Assembly (NCBI RefSeq): GCF_029227915.1
Contig: NC_079880.1
Location: forward strand, 25,973,501 to 26,033,500
DNA from: Hydractinia symbiolongicarpus
Taxonomy: Eukaryota; Cnidaria; Hydrozoa; Anthoathecata; Hydractiniidae
Direction: 5' to 3'
DNA: 60,000 bases
Shown here one piece after another: positions 25,883 through 39,300 of the stretch. The position numbers were made by a program, and so were the translations under genes. How positions within the stretch are numbered: the stretch's first letter is position 1; each line of letters opens with the position of its first letter. Below the pieces are notes generated by a model. The model worked only from the letters and a program-made list of their open reading frames with translations. It made no database searches and was not told where the DNA came from.

Positions 25883-26966
25883 CAGTACCGCCTGAATGTA
25901 ATGTTACATGTACATGCATTTCAGGATGTTGCGTAACAATGTCATGTTTACATAAAAAACTTTGTATCCATTGTTATCACATGTTTCTATTATTATCTAT
26001 AGGTGCGTGTGTTAACAATAATATAGAAAATACAAAAAACTTTTGTTCGATTTTAAGACATGCATGTTATTGTTTAAATGTGTTAACAATCACAAAATAT
26101 CAACTATGATATTCGGGAATAATATTAGCACTTTTTTACTGTGCTCAAAAGTTTAGATATTTATAACCATAAAAATAAAAAAGTGTTTTTGCAAGTGTTT
26201 TTTCTTATCGCGCTAAAAGTTTTATTTATATATTCTCAAGATAAATATTTAATAAAAATATTTGTTTTTAAATTTTTAAAATGCGATCTAAAAAAGCATT
26301 TCTATCGCTGCTTTTCGTTCTTAAACTTTTAAATAGCAATCTAACGAAGCTTTTCTATCGCCGTTCTTCGTTCTTAAATTTTTTAAAATGCGATCTAAAA
26401 AAGCATTTTTTTCGCCGATTTTCGTTCTTAAGTTTTTAAAATCCAATCTAACAAAGCTTTTTCGTTGCAGTTTGTCGTTTTTAAACTTTTTAAATGCAAT
26501 CTAAAAACACATTCTATTGCAGCTTTTCATTCTTAAATTTCTAAATCTTTGTAACTCGTTGCATGTATAGACAAAACATATAACATTTCTTTCATGTGCA
26601 GAAAAATAATATTCGCTTACGCGTTTACGAAATTGGAGATACTTTAACAAATAAATTCATGTGTGAATAAAAGATGTTCGTGCGCTGAAAGAATAGAGAC
26701 ACGAAGAATAATTAACTTTTTAAACATTTTTTGTGTTAATCCCTTAGCAGCTGAGGTAATTATAAAAAACAAAAGCCACACAAAAATTTCATGCGATCGT
26801 TAAATTTCACGTGTGGGACACGAACTCTATTGTTTTTGACATGCAAAAAATAGATCATGTATTTAACAATGGATATATAATAAAAACTAAAGTTCTGGCG
26901 CTAACAAAAGTTCATGTACAGGTGATAACTATCTTGCTCATGTAATATTACATTCAGGCGGTACTG
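25883..26966. mobile_element. 1,084-bp TIR element B with TA target duplication
   Basis: The left end CAGTACCGCCTGAATGTAAT and right end ATTACATTCAGGCGGTACTG are perfect 20-bp inverted repeats, extending further with mismatches (TGTTACATG against CATGTAAT). TA flanks both ends (25881-25882 and 26967-26968), as for Tc1/mariner-like elements. It shares its first nine terminal bases (CAGTACCGC) with element A next door. No transposase frame is visible. Five ~53-bp tandem units occupy its middle. Confidence 0.85.
26281..26550 (+). repeat. Minisatellite inside element B: five ~53-bp units
   Basis: Units start near 26281, 26333, 26388, 26441 and 26494. Each reads like ATGCGATCTAAAAAAGCATT, then TCG/TTGC-TTTTCGTTCTTAAA. 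The copies differ by substitutions. Confidence 0.75.
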
Positions 26967-27051
26967 TAGATGTGCATATTTGATTACATGGGTAGCCTCA
27001 CAAATATAGATAGATGTGCATATTTTACATGGCTAGCCTCACAAATATCGA
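26967..27051 (+). repeat. Tandem duplication, ~44-bp unit
   Basis: TAGATGTGCATATTT through TAGCCTCACAAATAT occurs at 26967 and again at 27011. The first copy starts on the TA that flanks element B, so the duplication touches the transposon boundary. Confidence 0.7.
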
Positions 27052-27073
27052 GGGATATACCCTGTCTATTATT

Positions 27074-27265
27074 CCAGGAGGGGCCATGGCTTAGAGTCCT
27101 GGAGTATTTAATGCTCATTTTGAGCTACGCAAACTCAATGCTAGGGTTCACAACTCTGCCAGAGAACTCCCTGCCTGCAACATCCAACACGGCCCACACA
27201 GTGCGCCATCTCCCCAATTTCCCTCACATGGCTTGGGTTAACCTGGGGCTATGGTAATCTCCTGG
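27074..27265. mobile_element. GC-richer 192-bp segment with short inverted ends, just upstream of PRPF6
   Basis: The ends CCAGGAGGGGCCATGGC and GCTATGGTAATCTCCTGG are imperfect inverted repeats. The segment is markedly richer in GC than its surroundings and ends 44 bp before the PRPF6 start codon. It may be a mobile element or part of the promoter/5' UTR. The frame through it has no family resemblance. Confidence 0.4.
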
Positions 27266-27309
27266 AAGAATTTGATAGAATATATATCATCCCTCAAGTG
27301 TTAGAAAAA

Positions 27310-30300
27310 ATGGATCTTTTAAACAAAAAGAAATCTTTCATTGGGAAACCTGCACCTCTTGGATATGTTGCTGGTCTTGGAAGAGGGTAAGTTTTTTTTT
27401 TTATTTATTTATTTTGAACTTACTCAGTCTTTTTATTCTAACGCATGCCATCGCACCTGCACGCCTTAGCACACCGTTACAAAATGGTCTTTGTACATGT
27501 GGTGTTACATTTAAGCATAGTATGCTACTCAGCACTTTTTTATGGAATTTAAAAAGTTGTATTTTATATTGACAAAACCTTTTTAGTGCTACTGGTTTTA
27601 CAACACGTTCAGATATTGGTCCTGCACGAGATGCTACAGATATTCCGTAAGTTCTAATTTCAGCTGTGTTAGGTCCAATTAAATTATTTTAGTCTTTGAT
27701 TTGAGCTATAAAAGGAATCACACATGGTAAACTATCGCGATTGTATAAAATCATTTTTAGCGATGAAGCACAGCAAGCTGCCTTGCAAACTCAAATGATG
27801 AGACACAAAAAGCGTGATGATGATGATGAAGATGAGGACTTAAATGAATCGAATTATGACGAGGTATTCTTTATAACAAACAAAAGAGTAAAATGACATT
27901 ACTTCTACAGCACATTTTCAGAACTGTTATGCTACTGGGAAAGGATAATAAAATATGCAATTGTGAATAATAATTATTTATGTCAGTATTTAAAGTTGAT
28001 TTAAGATCAGAAATAGCATTTTTTGTAAATGGTCCAATTTTGTTCTGTTCAGAGAAAAGATAAACCGTCTTCTTCAGGGGTTTTTTTTGCCTTTTTTAAG
28101 GATTTCATATGTAATTCAAGCATTTGTGTTTACATTTGTTTTAAAACTTTTTTTTCTGTTGGTCATGGAAGTGTATTGGTTAGTAAAATGAAGGAAATCA
28201 GAATGCTTTGACTTTGTGAGAGGCTGGACAGTATGATAGGTTAAAACGAAATTATAGACAAACTTTTTAAACATGTAGTTTGCCGGATATGGTGGCAGCT
28301 TGTTTACAAGTGGTCCATATGAGAAAGATGATGAAGAAGCTGATGAGGTGTATGAAGCAATTGATCGAAGAATGGATGGGAAGAGGAAAGAAAGAAGGTA
28401 AAACATTGTTTTTTTGTGATTGGAGTATTTACTTTTGTTGTTATTGCCACGTTCTGTCTGATAATTTTTGCAGCATTTTTCTTGCAATTTCATATGCGCC
28501 ATGTTATGTGACTTGCTCATTCCCAGAAAAATAGAATAATAAAACAGAATAATAGCATACTATGTTGTATTCTTTTAACATAGGGAGAAGAAATTCAAAG
28601 AAACTGTTGAGAAATATCGTCAAGAGAGACCTAAAATCCAACAGCAGTTCTCTGATTTAAAGGTATTTCCGTCAAAACATTTTTTATTATTATTTAAGTA
28701 AACAGAATATTTTTTACAACATGCAACTTTGTTAAAAAGAATCTTTCTGATGTAACCTATTATTGTTTGTTAAGTTATAAGTTTGGAATGCTATGCAACA
28801 ATCCGTTCATTATATTGTTTTGATATAGCGAAAACTCACAGAAGTTTCAGCACACGACTGGGCAATGTTACCAGAAGTTGGAGATGCTAGAAACAAAAAG
28901 ATGAGAAATCCAAGAACAGAAAAGTTAGTTTTTTTTGTTATATTATGAATTAAAGAGCTTGTTAGAGTTAACGATGTTATTCAAATAAAAAGATTTGATT
29001 GGGACACTTGAAGCATGTATTTTTGTTTCTGTTACTAAAAGGAGGTACAATGGGTAATCAGGATAAAAAAATCTCTTTACGTACCTGTAGTATTAAAATG
29101 CAACCTAGTTAACATGTGGTGCGTGGCCTTGTGGTTATGGAGTTTGCTTCGTAATCACAAGGTCCGTGGTTCGGTCTACAGCGCGGGCACGTTTAGCAAG
29201 TGCCTTTACCACAGCTATGGGTCAACCCATGCCATGCGAGGTAAATTGGGTAGGTATTGCCGGTGTATACTTAATCTATACATTCAGAACACAGGACCTA
29301 CATTGATAACAGTGTTTCCAACACTGGCTATCCTGTATAAATATTCGTAATAATAATAATAATGATAATAATAAACCCTCCTTGTCTACCCAGTGAAACT
29401 TTGGATACACACCTTTAAGGACTGTTGATTATCAGTACTGCATTCTATCGTTAATTCCTAAACCAAAACCAGGTATAGATTATTTAGCTTGCATATTTAT
29501 TGTTATAAGTGTGATAATAAATAAGCAAAAACCTCAAACATAAAGTGTTCAAGGACAAATAGTTGTATATACATGTTTGTTTTTTATAGTAAACACAAAG
29601 TGCACGTGATGGGTTAAAATAAAAAAGGTGAAAAACCATAACATGAATTTCTTTATATTTAGGTTCACACCAGTTCCTGATAGTGTTATTAGATCAGCTT
29701 TGTTGGCTGGTCAAACAGCAACAGCTGTCAATACAATGGACCAAGTAAGATATGTTCTTGCAAAACTATATTGGCAACTGCTTTTGTCTTATTCAAAAAA
29801 ATTTTTTCCAAATTTCTTAAACTCACCTATAATGTATACTATAATACACGCTGTCTATCTGCAAGTCAGTAAAGGAATTTGTTGTAAAAATAAATATGCA
29901 GGTAATTTGTACGCTTTCTACTGAACACTGTTAACGTATGCAGGATTTTGTAAATTGAAAACACCATTATAATCGCACCTATTATCTTAGTAATAGCCCA
30001 ATTAAATTTCATTCTTTCATGTCAACAGGCCGGCAAAGATGCACAAAATATATGTACGTCAGAGAGTTCCCCTTGAATTTTCTATAGAATAACAACTAGT
30101 GTTTTTAATATGTTTTATTTGATAATCACTTTTTTATTAACCTGACAATAGCTGGGTGGTTTGAATACACCATATCCTGGACTTTCCACACCAGTCACAG
30201 GGGATTTGGATTTAAACAAAATTGGAGAAGCAAGAAAATCTTTGGTTAATGTGAAATTAGATCAGGTATAGATTTTTAAAGCAAAACTGGAATATTGACT

Positions 30301-33300
30301 ACTAGTGTCCTGCAAAGTGATCAGCGTGTTTTCTTTTGGACTTAAAAAGCAATTATGTGTCACTACAACATTGATCTATGTATATGTAGGCTTCAGATTC
30401 AGTATCTGGTCAAACTGTTGTTGATCCAAAAGGGTATTTAACAGATCTGCAAAGTTTAACGCCAAGTTCTAGCGGTGACATCGGCGATATTAAGAAAGCA
30501 AGGCTGTTGTTGAAATCTGTCATTACAACTAATCCAAAGCATGCACCTGGTAAGTAGACATCACAAAAAAACATTTTGTACTTGTAACTTCTTATAAAAT
30601 ATGTTGATGTGACCAATGCAAGTGGAATTTTTATGTCCATAAAGCTTGCTTGTTTTATCAATATTTCAAGTTTTTTTAATGTCACAACAAAGGTAGTTTT
30701 TTTTATTTTACATTACCTTTTTCATGTAACATCTTGCACATGCTCTTTAAGCACTTGTTTTTTTTGTGATAGGTTGGATAGCTGCTGCTCGTCTGGAAGA
30801 AGTCACTGGTCATTTACAGAAAGCAAGAAACCTAATCATTCGAGGTACTGAAGCATGTCCTAAAAGTGAAGACGTGTGGCTGGAAGCGGTTCGACTAGAG
30901 GTTTGTATGATTTAGTTACATGGATAAATTAGTAAACTAAATTATTTCCTAAGGAATAGTTGAACGTTACATCGATTACAATGTGCCACAAGCTGTCATG
31001 GGCAAAAATAAATTAGACTCTATGTTTAATTTATGTTGAAGGTGTTTTGGTCTACAATTATTATAATCTGCAGATTATTCATTTTATGACCCAACTAGTC
31101 TAAAATAAGATCGTTAAATGTTTAATTCACATAACTGTCTGACATTTTTGTATTCAAAGGTAATGCCTAACTTCAAAACAAGTTTCATAGCCAGACAAGA
31201 TTACTATAAACCTTTATTTTAAAATGTTTTGTTTCAATACAGCCGACAGATTTGTCAAAGGCAGTTGTTGCGCAAGCTATAAAACACCTTCCACAGTCTG
31301 TTCGCCTTTGGATTAAAGCAGCTGACATGGAGGAAGAAATTGTGGCACAGAAAAGAGTATTTAGAAAAGGTGGATAATTAATATTAAATCCATTTGTTGT
31401 TTGTTTTTTGCAACAACATGCAGATATACTGTTTGGTCAGTTATGTGAAATCTGACTGAATGATATGTTTAGTTTTAATCAAATATTTTATCTAGCTCTG
31501 GAAAATATACCCAACTCTGTTCGTCTTTGGAAGGCTGCAGTCGAGTTAGAAGAACCTGAAGATGCTCGTATATTGTTGTCTCGAGCTGTTGAGTGTTGTC
31601 CACAAAGTGTCGAGGTTAGTAAGTGTACCTGCAGGAATATGTTGGTTACCCTATCACTTACCATTAATAAGTTATGAAATTAACACTAAGCAGTTGACAC
31701 ACACTATTACAAAGGTGTGGCGATATGATAGATATAGTGCTTTCGCCCAATAAATGTATTAAAATATAGTTCCGCATCGAATTATCTTGTTAATGTTTTT
31801 TTTCTGCACCTATCTGTATTATTATGTTATTTCTCTCTCAGAGAGTTTTTTAGATTTGCATTAATTTTCTGTCCCTTATTTTCTAAGTTGGTAATAACGT
31901 AGCTTCATGTAATACACCTAACCCTAAAAGGTGCTGAAACAAAAATTTCCCAATTTTATTTTAGAACAGATTTCTTTCCACAAGCACACAAGAGTCTTTA
32001 ATTTTAACTTTTAACAATTTTTAACTTTTTTTATGGTATTAATTCGTGACATCATGATAACAAAAGTTACATTAGTGAAGCCAGTTGAATGTTCAATCAA
32101 TAAATTTTTTAACGTTATGTTTTTTAAATTATGAACTTAATTATACTCTAAAAGGAACTGCTTGGTCCATAAAATTTTTAAAATGTTCGTTTTAGCTCTG
32201 GTTAGCTTTGGCACGTTTAGAAACATACGAAAATGGTAGAAGAGTGTTAAACAAAGCTCGTGAAAAAATTCCCACAGATCGTCAGATTTGGATCACTGCT
32301 GCAAAATTAGAAGAAGCTAATGGGAACACTACTCTAGTAGATAAAATCATTGAAAGAGGTAGTGTATAATGTATTTTTGACAATAACAACGATAAGGTTG
32401 ATTAACAATTGTTAACAATTCTCTTATATGCGCTGTGTTCATTAGCACCATAGGGTTGCTATTTGCAGAACGGATTAGAATTCTTATTTCTCATGGCGAG
32501 TTATGGTTATCTTTGTATTTCTGGTTACTAGCAGATATAAAGATCACTGTAAATAGTCAAAACCCTAACATTGTGGTAATAAATTGTCTGTCCCCAGTTC
32601 GTGCTCTTCCCTAAACTTGTTCCTAGTTGTTGCCACTTTGAGTATGACATTAGGAGCCTTGATGAAAAAAACTAAATTATATCACAAGATTGAGATTTCT
32701 CTTGATCCTGATGTTTTTCTTTCTATTTACCATATTGTGTTTAGCTGTCTCGTCGCTGGCTGCTAATGGTGTAGAAATAAATCGTGAATTATGGATTGTG
32801 GATGCTGAAGATGTCGACAAATCAGGCTCAACATACACAGCCCAGTCAATCATGTGAGTGGTTATTTATTTGTTTGTTTATTGAAAAAATGGCATGTAGT
32901 AAAAATAGGTCACAGATCCTTAGAAAGTCTTTTTCAACTCCAAATTTTCTAGTCACTCTAACAAGAACTTGCCAACTTAATATTATAGTGAAAAATTAAA
33001 TTGGTACACTAAAAAAATATGTGTCTATTGATCATGTTAAGAAATAACCAAAAATGACCATTTTTACAAAATATCTAGATTGAGTGATTAATTGCAGAAT
33101 GAGGAAAAAACAGCAAGATTAGCCTAGAGTTTTAGATTTGTACAAAGATGTACATGAGATTTGCAAACAGATATGGAACACATAGTCCCCACTAAAATGA
33201 TTTACAACTAATGTATTTTTGCAGTCGTACAGTGATTGGTGTAGGAATTGAAGATGAAGATCGAAAACATACCTGGATAGAAGATGCTGAATCAGTATGT

Positions 33301-36300
33301 TCGTTTATTTTTGTTCACTTTTCGATCACATTTAGCTGCGTAATAAAAAAGTGTTTCCTTTTGATCAAGTTCTCAACAACTCTTTCATCAAAGAGTATGA
33401 AAATTATTTTTATACCATTTTTTAGTCTAATACATTTCAAAGTTTTTGTGTGTCTCTTTTAATACTGATTCCTATTCCAGTAGTTGCACATATGTAACGA
33501 TTTCTTTAGTGTGCTGCTCATGGTGCATTCGAGTGTGCTCGTGCAATTTATGCGTACGCTTTAAAGGCCTTCCCTAACAAAAAATCCATCTGGTTAAGAG
33601 CAGCATACTTCGAAAAGAATCACGGAACAAGGTGAGGAGATGTTGTGCATATATCGTCATTCGGTGGATTTGTTATTTGACGTTGAATTTTCATGAAATC
33701 CAATATTTCACCATCTCCATTCAGTGGATTTGTTATTTGACGTTGAGTTGTCATGAAATCCAATATTTCACCATCTCCGTTCAGTGGATTTGTTATTTGA
33801 CGTTGAATTTTCATGAAATCCAACATTTCACCATCTTCATTCAGTGGATTTGTTATTGGACGTTGAATTTTCATGAAATCCAATCTTTTACCATCTCATT
33901 TCAGTGGATACATTATTCCCCGTTAAATATTGTGCTTACTTTATTGAGAGATTTTCTTCTAGAGAGTCACTTGAAAGTCTCTTGCAAAATGCTGTCAAAC
34001 ATTGTCCAAAAGCAGAGGTGTTATGGTTGATGGGTGCCAAATCAAAATGGATGGCGGTAAGTTTCATTCTTCACACATCCGTTACGATATTTTTAATAAT
34101 AGGTAAGGTTCTTGCTCTGTGATTGGTTATTTCTTGGTCCACATAGTTACTCTTTTTAATGGAAAAAGCTTTAGTTACATTGTTTTTTTCGTTATACCTT
34201 CAGCGTAAAATTTCGGTAGTTGTCGCAAAATTTGTATGTTACGATAAAGAAGCTTAACGATTAACTAAAGTACAAAATGCACTCCGTAAAGTAGTTATAC
34301 GGGATGGTTTCGTAAAATAACGATAAGAGATGCTTCCGTTAACGTTGCTGTCTTAAAAATCGTTAGGATATGTTTTTGTAAACATCGATAGATGCACTCG
34401 TAAACATCAGTAGGAGTTGTTCTCGCTAGCATCGATCGACGATGCTCTCGTAACATCAATAGGAGAGACTCGTAAAAATCATTAGGAATTGTTTTTGATA
34501 ACATCGATTAAAGGTGATCTCGTAACAGCGATAGAAGATGTTATGGTAAACTTGCGCTTAATATTTTCTTTCTATTGTGTATTTTTGCTGCTTTTTTGCA
34601 GAACGAGATTCCAGCCGCTAGATCCATCTTAGCTCTTGCTTTTCAAGCAAACCCGAACAGTGAAGAAATCTGGTTGGCTGCTGTCAAGCTAGAATCCGAA
34701 AACAATGAAGATGAAAGAGCAAAACGTTTGCTCGCAAAAGCAAGGATGAGTGCTCCTACTGCGAGAGTAAGTGCTCCATGTCTACTTTGCCTGGCGAAAT
34801 TATTTTACATGGGTGTGATCACCTTTTTAAACTAAATATTTTTTTCTTGACGTTATGTCTTAAAATATTCACTATAAAGTTAGTCTAATGTTGTTTTAAA
34901 TGTCCCTTCCCGTTTACATAGAAAATTGACTGAAAAATGCACACACAAAATCTTTTAAAAAATGGAAAAGAATGAATTCTTCTTTGGCAGACGAATAAAT
35001 TTGATTTTGTCCTTAAAGTTCTTAAATTGCTAAATAACATATACTAGAATAAATATTTCAGGAACACCTTTATCTTGTGTTTTTGTTCGAAGGTTAGCAA
35101 CTAAAATTCGTATTTTTTTCTATTTCTCTCATCCATTCACTGAGTTAATTATTTATCCATTCATTTAGGTGTACATGAAATCTGTTCGACTAGAATGGGT
35201 ACTTGGAAACTTGCAACAGGTAATGTTTTTGATTGACTGGAGTTGCTTTTCCTAAGAAATAAAAATGTGTTAAAAATATATTGTATCAGGAGCTTCACTT
35301 GATTTTAGACTATAGGGTTACTGCTGTTGACAATTATAAGGTGTAAATTTGTAATGTTTCAGTACATGTGTTTTAGGCGAAAGATTTATTAAAAGAAGCG
35401 TTGGCAAAATACGATGACTTTCCAAAGGTAATATTTCCACGATACCGTACACGATACTAGATGGACATTTGAAATCTTAAAAAAAACAAATACAACGTAT
35501 TGACAACGTTTCGGGTGATACCGTTGACTAATTACCTTAAATATGTCTCGATTAACACAAGACTTGTTGTTTCAGCTCTGGATGATGAAAGGTCAAATAT
35601 GCGAAGGTGAAAAAGATATGTATGAAGCGAGACAAGCCTATAGAAATGGAGTAGGTTTTTGTGCTGTTTTTTTTTCTTTTTTTTAATTTTTGTTATTTTC
35701 TGATTTTTGTTGTCGTACACTGCTTAAAAAAAGAAACGTGCTGCTAAATTTTCGATATCATCAACTTTTGGCACATGCTGTGTCAACTTTAGAGAGACTT
35801 GGGCTAAAGTCTTACAGAATATGTCGGCTAACAGGTACTTTTCTTGAGTTCGTATATACTGTTGTTCCTTCTTTCTTTCTGTTGTTTCATAAAGCATTTT
35901 GCCATTGGCTAAACAAAGTCCTGTTATTTCTATCATATTTTTCCTTTATGATGCGTTTCATTGGCGAAACAAAGTCCTGTCGCTCTTCGCATATGTTTCC
36001 TTTATGAAACATTTCGCAATTGTCAAAGCAAAGTCGTGTCTATTTTCGCTTTATGAAATGTTTCGCTGTTGTCTTTTCTCTTAGCTTTTTATTCATTACG
36101 TGTTTTGCAAATGACAAAACAAAGCGGCATTTTGAGTTTCTCGTTGTTTTTAAACTTTCAATATTCACTTTCCATGGCAAAGGTCAGTGATATGAGCAAA
36201 ATATTATTTCATTAAAAGATTTCTTAAAACATTACAAAATAAATAATTTTGATTGCGCGATTTTACGACGAAAAACCTGCGAAACTTTAAGGGGATAATG

Positions 36301-39300
36301 TGACTTCAAGGGGATAATGTGACTTCAAGGGGATAATGTGACTATCCAGGCTAATTATGCCTTTAAAATACGTGTGGCTAATGTCAGAAAACGTACTATG
36401 ATTTTTTATGAATCTTCTTGGAAAGAAAGTGTCTCAAAAAGTATCATAAAATCTTGAGATTAAATTTGAATTCTTCAGTGGTGAGCTGACTATCACCATT
36501 ACGGTTAACATTAGGTGATTTCTTAGTAAATCTTAACCCTGATATGCTCATAAATGGTATACTTATAAAAACATATCAATGTAAATGTGGTGTTACTTAA
36601 AAATTAGCGGTCTGAATAATTATACTCGCCCCAGCAACATAAGCAAAGATGGCGGATTTGCGGTCGTTTCGAGAACTTCGTTGCAGACTAACAAAACAAC
36701 ATCACACATTACGTGTTGGTTTTTCCTCAACGTGGTTTGGTAATATGCTATTTATTTTTAACTGTCACTCGATCTGAAAAAATCCAATAAAACATGTTTT
36801 TGTGGCAAAGCAGCAAAAAAAACATCACGGAGATGTAAACGCTTTCTTTTTCATGGCTGATGCATCAAAATTTGATGTGGGTCCTGGTTTTAACAAGTAT
36901 CACGCATTTATCTGTCTCTGTACATTTCATGTGTCGTAACATTACGCAACGCAAGAAACGGTTCTGTTATATCTAGTCGTCAACCCGTGGAAAAGTCCAC
37001 GAGGTCGCCCGTCCTTCATATATCGTATTTTGTGTTTCCGTATTAGACAGACAAAATAGTCAGACAGCTATTATTATAGAGATGTTATACTTCACTAGAA
37101 GAAGAAAAGAAAATAGTGAATTTGTGATGTTCGGGTATTTCAGTTTCTATGAACCAAGGGTTGTTTTTGTTCTGCTCTGATAAAACCTTATGATCTTGTA
37201 TTGTGTTTTACAATAATAGTACACCTAGAAATACAACGTAACGTGTTATTTTGGTTTCAAATAGTACAAATGATAACTGTTTTGAATTAAAAATCCAACT
37301 TTTCCACGTATCGACACATCGAAAAGATCAAGCTGGTCCCATCAGATCAACTAATTTTGGTACACATCACGTTTAGGTGGAGATTCAACTTTATATTAGT
37401 ATTTATTTGCGAGTATTTATTAATGAGTTTTCGGGTTTAAGTAAGATACGTACTGACGAGAACAGGAAATGTTCAGTGTCAGAAAGTTCTATATAGGAAA
37501 ATGTTTTTTTTTTAAATCCCAATATTTGTTGTTACATAATTCATCCCATTGATGCTAGGTGCCGTTATAAAAAGTTTTTGGTTGTCCACGGTTGGGTGAC
37601 TTGCATCTCACACGTAGTTCATTTTAAGTTACTGACATAATGTCACAAAAAACTTCATGCTATATTTGCATTTCATCAGGGTTACCATGACTTTTCTGAA
37701 ACTTCGTATTTCTCCTCGATTTTAAATGTCTTTTTAAATCTCCTTTAAAAGTAGATTTTTAACAACTTTCTCAATTCTCCTCAATTTTCCCTTAACAACT
37801 GGTTGTATGTTGTTTATTTTCAAAATGCATTACATACAGTACAGCAATAATTGTTCTTAACTCATGTCATTATCTTTAAAATCTCCTCAAATTTTCTATG
37901 AAACACCATCATCTCAAGCAACGTGGAAAAGTCTCATCAAAAGTCCTCAAACATCATTAAATTTGACTCCATAAAAAAGTGGAAACTCCCTTTGTCAGTT
38001 TATTAAAATGTTTTTTGCGGAGTCATCTTACTGTCTACCTAGATATGTTGGGTTAAAGTTTTTTTGCTTGAAAAAATACTGTGACCACTGTCGGTCTCTT
38101 TATGTTTTTGTGCTTCGTGTTGCAACAACAGTACATGAGTTCAAATTTCGACATTTTGTTGTGCCATAGCAACAACTTTTGTGCCATAGCAACAATTTTG
38201 TGCCATAGCAACAACTTTTGTCACATAGCAACAACTGTTTATAATAGTAGCAACTTTGTCCCATAGCAACAATTGTCTATCATAGCAACAACCTTTGTCC
38301 CATAGCAACAACTCTTTATAATAGTAGAAACTTTGTTCCATAGCAACAATTGTATATCATAGCAACAACCTTTGTGCCATAGCAACAACTGTCTATCATA
38401 GCAACAACTTTCAGATTTGCGTGAATCCTTTGAAGTGATATTTCTTTTTCTTTTTACGATTGTTAAAGATATATTTATATATAAATATTTTGCTGTCTGC
38501 TGTCTGCGATGCACAGTAAGATATTAAGAAATGTCATACGACTGTGTTTAGAAATATATTACTTCCGTTCTCATTTTTAATAAAAAAAGATTATGCATTT
38601 TATTTCGTTTGATGTATTCGATTGATGGTATTTAGTCATGAGAAGGAAAAGTTGATATGAATTTAAGTAGCAATGTAGACTCAATTTCCGCTGTTACTTT
38701 TAATTATGTAATCATGTGACCTATGCAGGCGTTTTGTTGTGGTGATATTGTTTTCCGTTTTTAAAAATTTTAAAATATTAATCTCCTTATATATTTTTTT
38801 TTAATCGCAATCTAATTTTCATGAATTTTCTGAAGCGAATAATCCAACGTACATCAAAATTTCGCGCAGCAAGATGCGCGAAATTTTTGCGCGAAATTTT
38901 TGCGCGACTGATTGTTCGCGCAGTGAGGACTGTGAAACAATTTTTTTGGTTTTATTTCTTGTCATCTAATAATAGTTTGTTTCCTTAGTTGTATGGTGGA
39001 TTTTTTTTTTATTCTAAGTAATTTTATGAGAAAAAAAAAATGTCAAACGAAAGTAACGAATTCTTTTAAAGGGTGACGAAAATGTTTTCTTACCAATAAT
39101 TTTCTCCTGCGAATTCTGTTTAGAATCGTTTGAATTTTTTTTATTTTTTTTAATTTCGTTTGCTTCACTTTGCGTAAGCGTTAGAATGATTCTATAAAAT
39201 CTTCGCTTAAGTTTTAGCCATTGAATTTGATTTTGAATGTTGTCGCAACATTTTATAGCAAGTTATTGTGTGTTTTTTGTAGGTGAAGAAATGTCCAAAC

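Larger units (their letters stand above)
35651..39282 (+). other. PRPF6 intron 21, 3.6 kb, repeat-rich
   Basis: This is the largest intron of the gene. It holds a degenerate ~60-bp repeat around AAACAAAGTCCTGT (35884-36125), three copies of AAGGGGATAATGTGACTTC (36291-36343), a hairpin repeat (36975-37090) and the CATAGCAACAA array (38150-38410). A 42-codon frame with a good start context at 36648 (ATGGCGGAT) has no family resemblance and is not called. Confidence 0.8.

Noticed and set aside
24761-26966. CRISPR-like or operon-like structure from the repeated GATCGGG and 53-bp units
   Set aside because: The units are degenerate, lack spacers of constant size, and are bounded by transposon inverted repeats in a eukaryotic genome.
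30029-30053. Possible PRPF6 micro-exon between exons 7 and 8 (GCCGGCAAAG... to GTACGT)
   Set aside because: It has 25 nt and would break the frame, whereas joining 29744 directly to 30152 keeps phase 0 and gives the expected [11 protein letters not shown] 15-nt variant using a later AG is possible but unsupported.
33632-34030. 132-codon plus and 87-codon minus repetitive frames
   Set aside because: They come from the 60-bp minisatellite in PRPF6 intron 16, whose period is divisible by three.
36648-36776. 42-codon frame with good start context (ATGGCGGAT)
   Set aside because: It is short, lies in a PRPF6 intron, and has no family resemblance or splice continuation.
38081-38514. CCYG/KVVAMAQ-type repetitive frames on the minus strand
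   Set aside because: They are translations of the CATAGCAACAA minisatellite and not a peptide-precursor gene.
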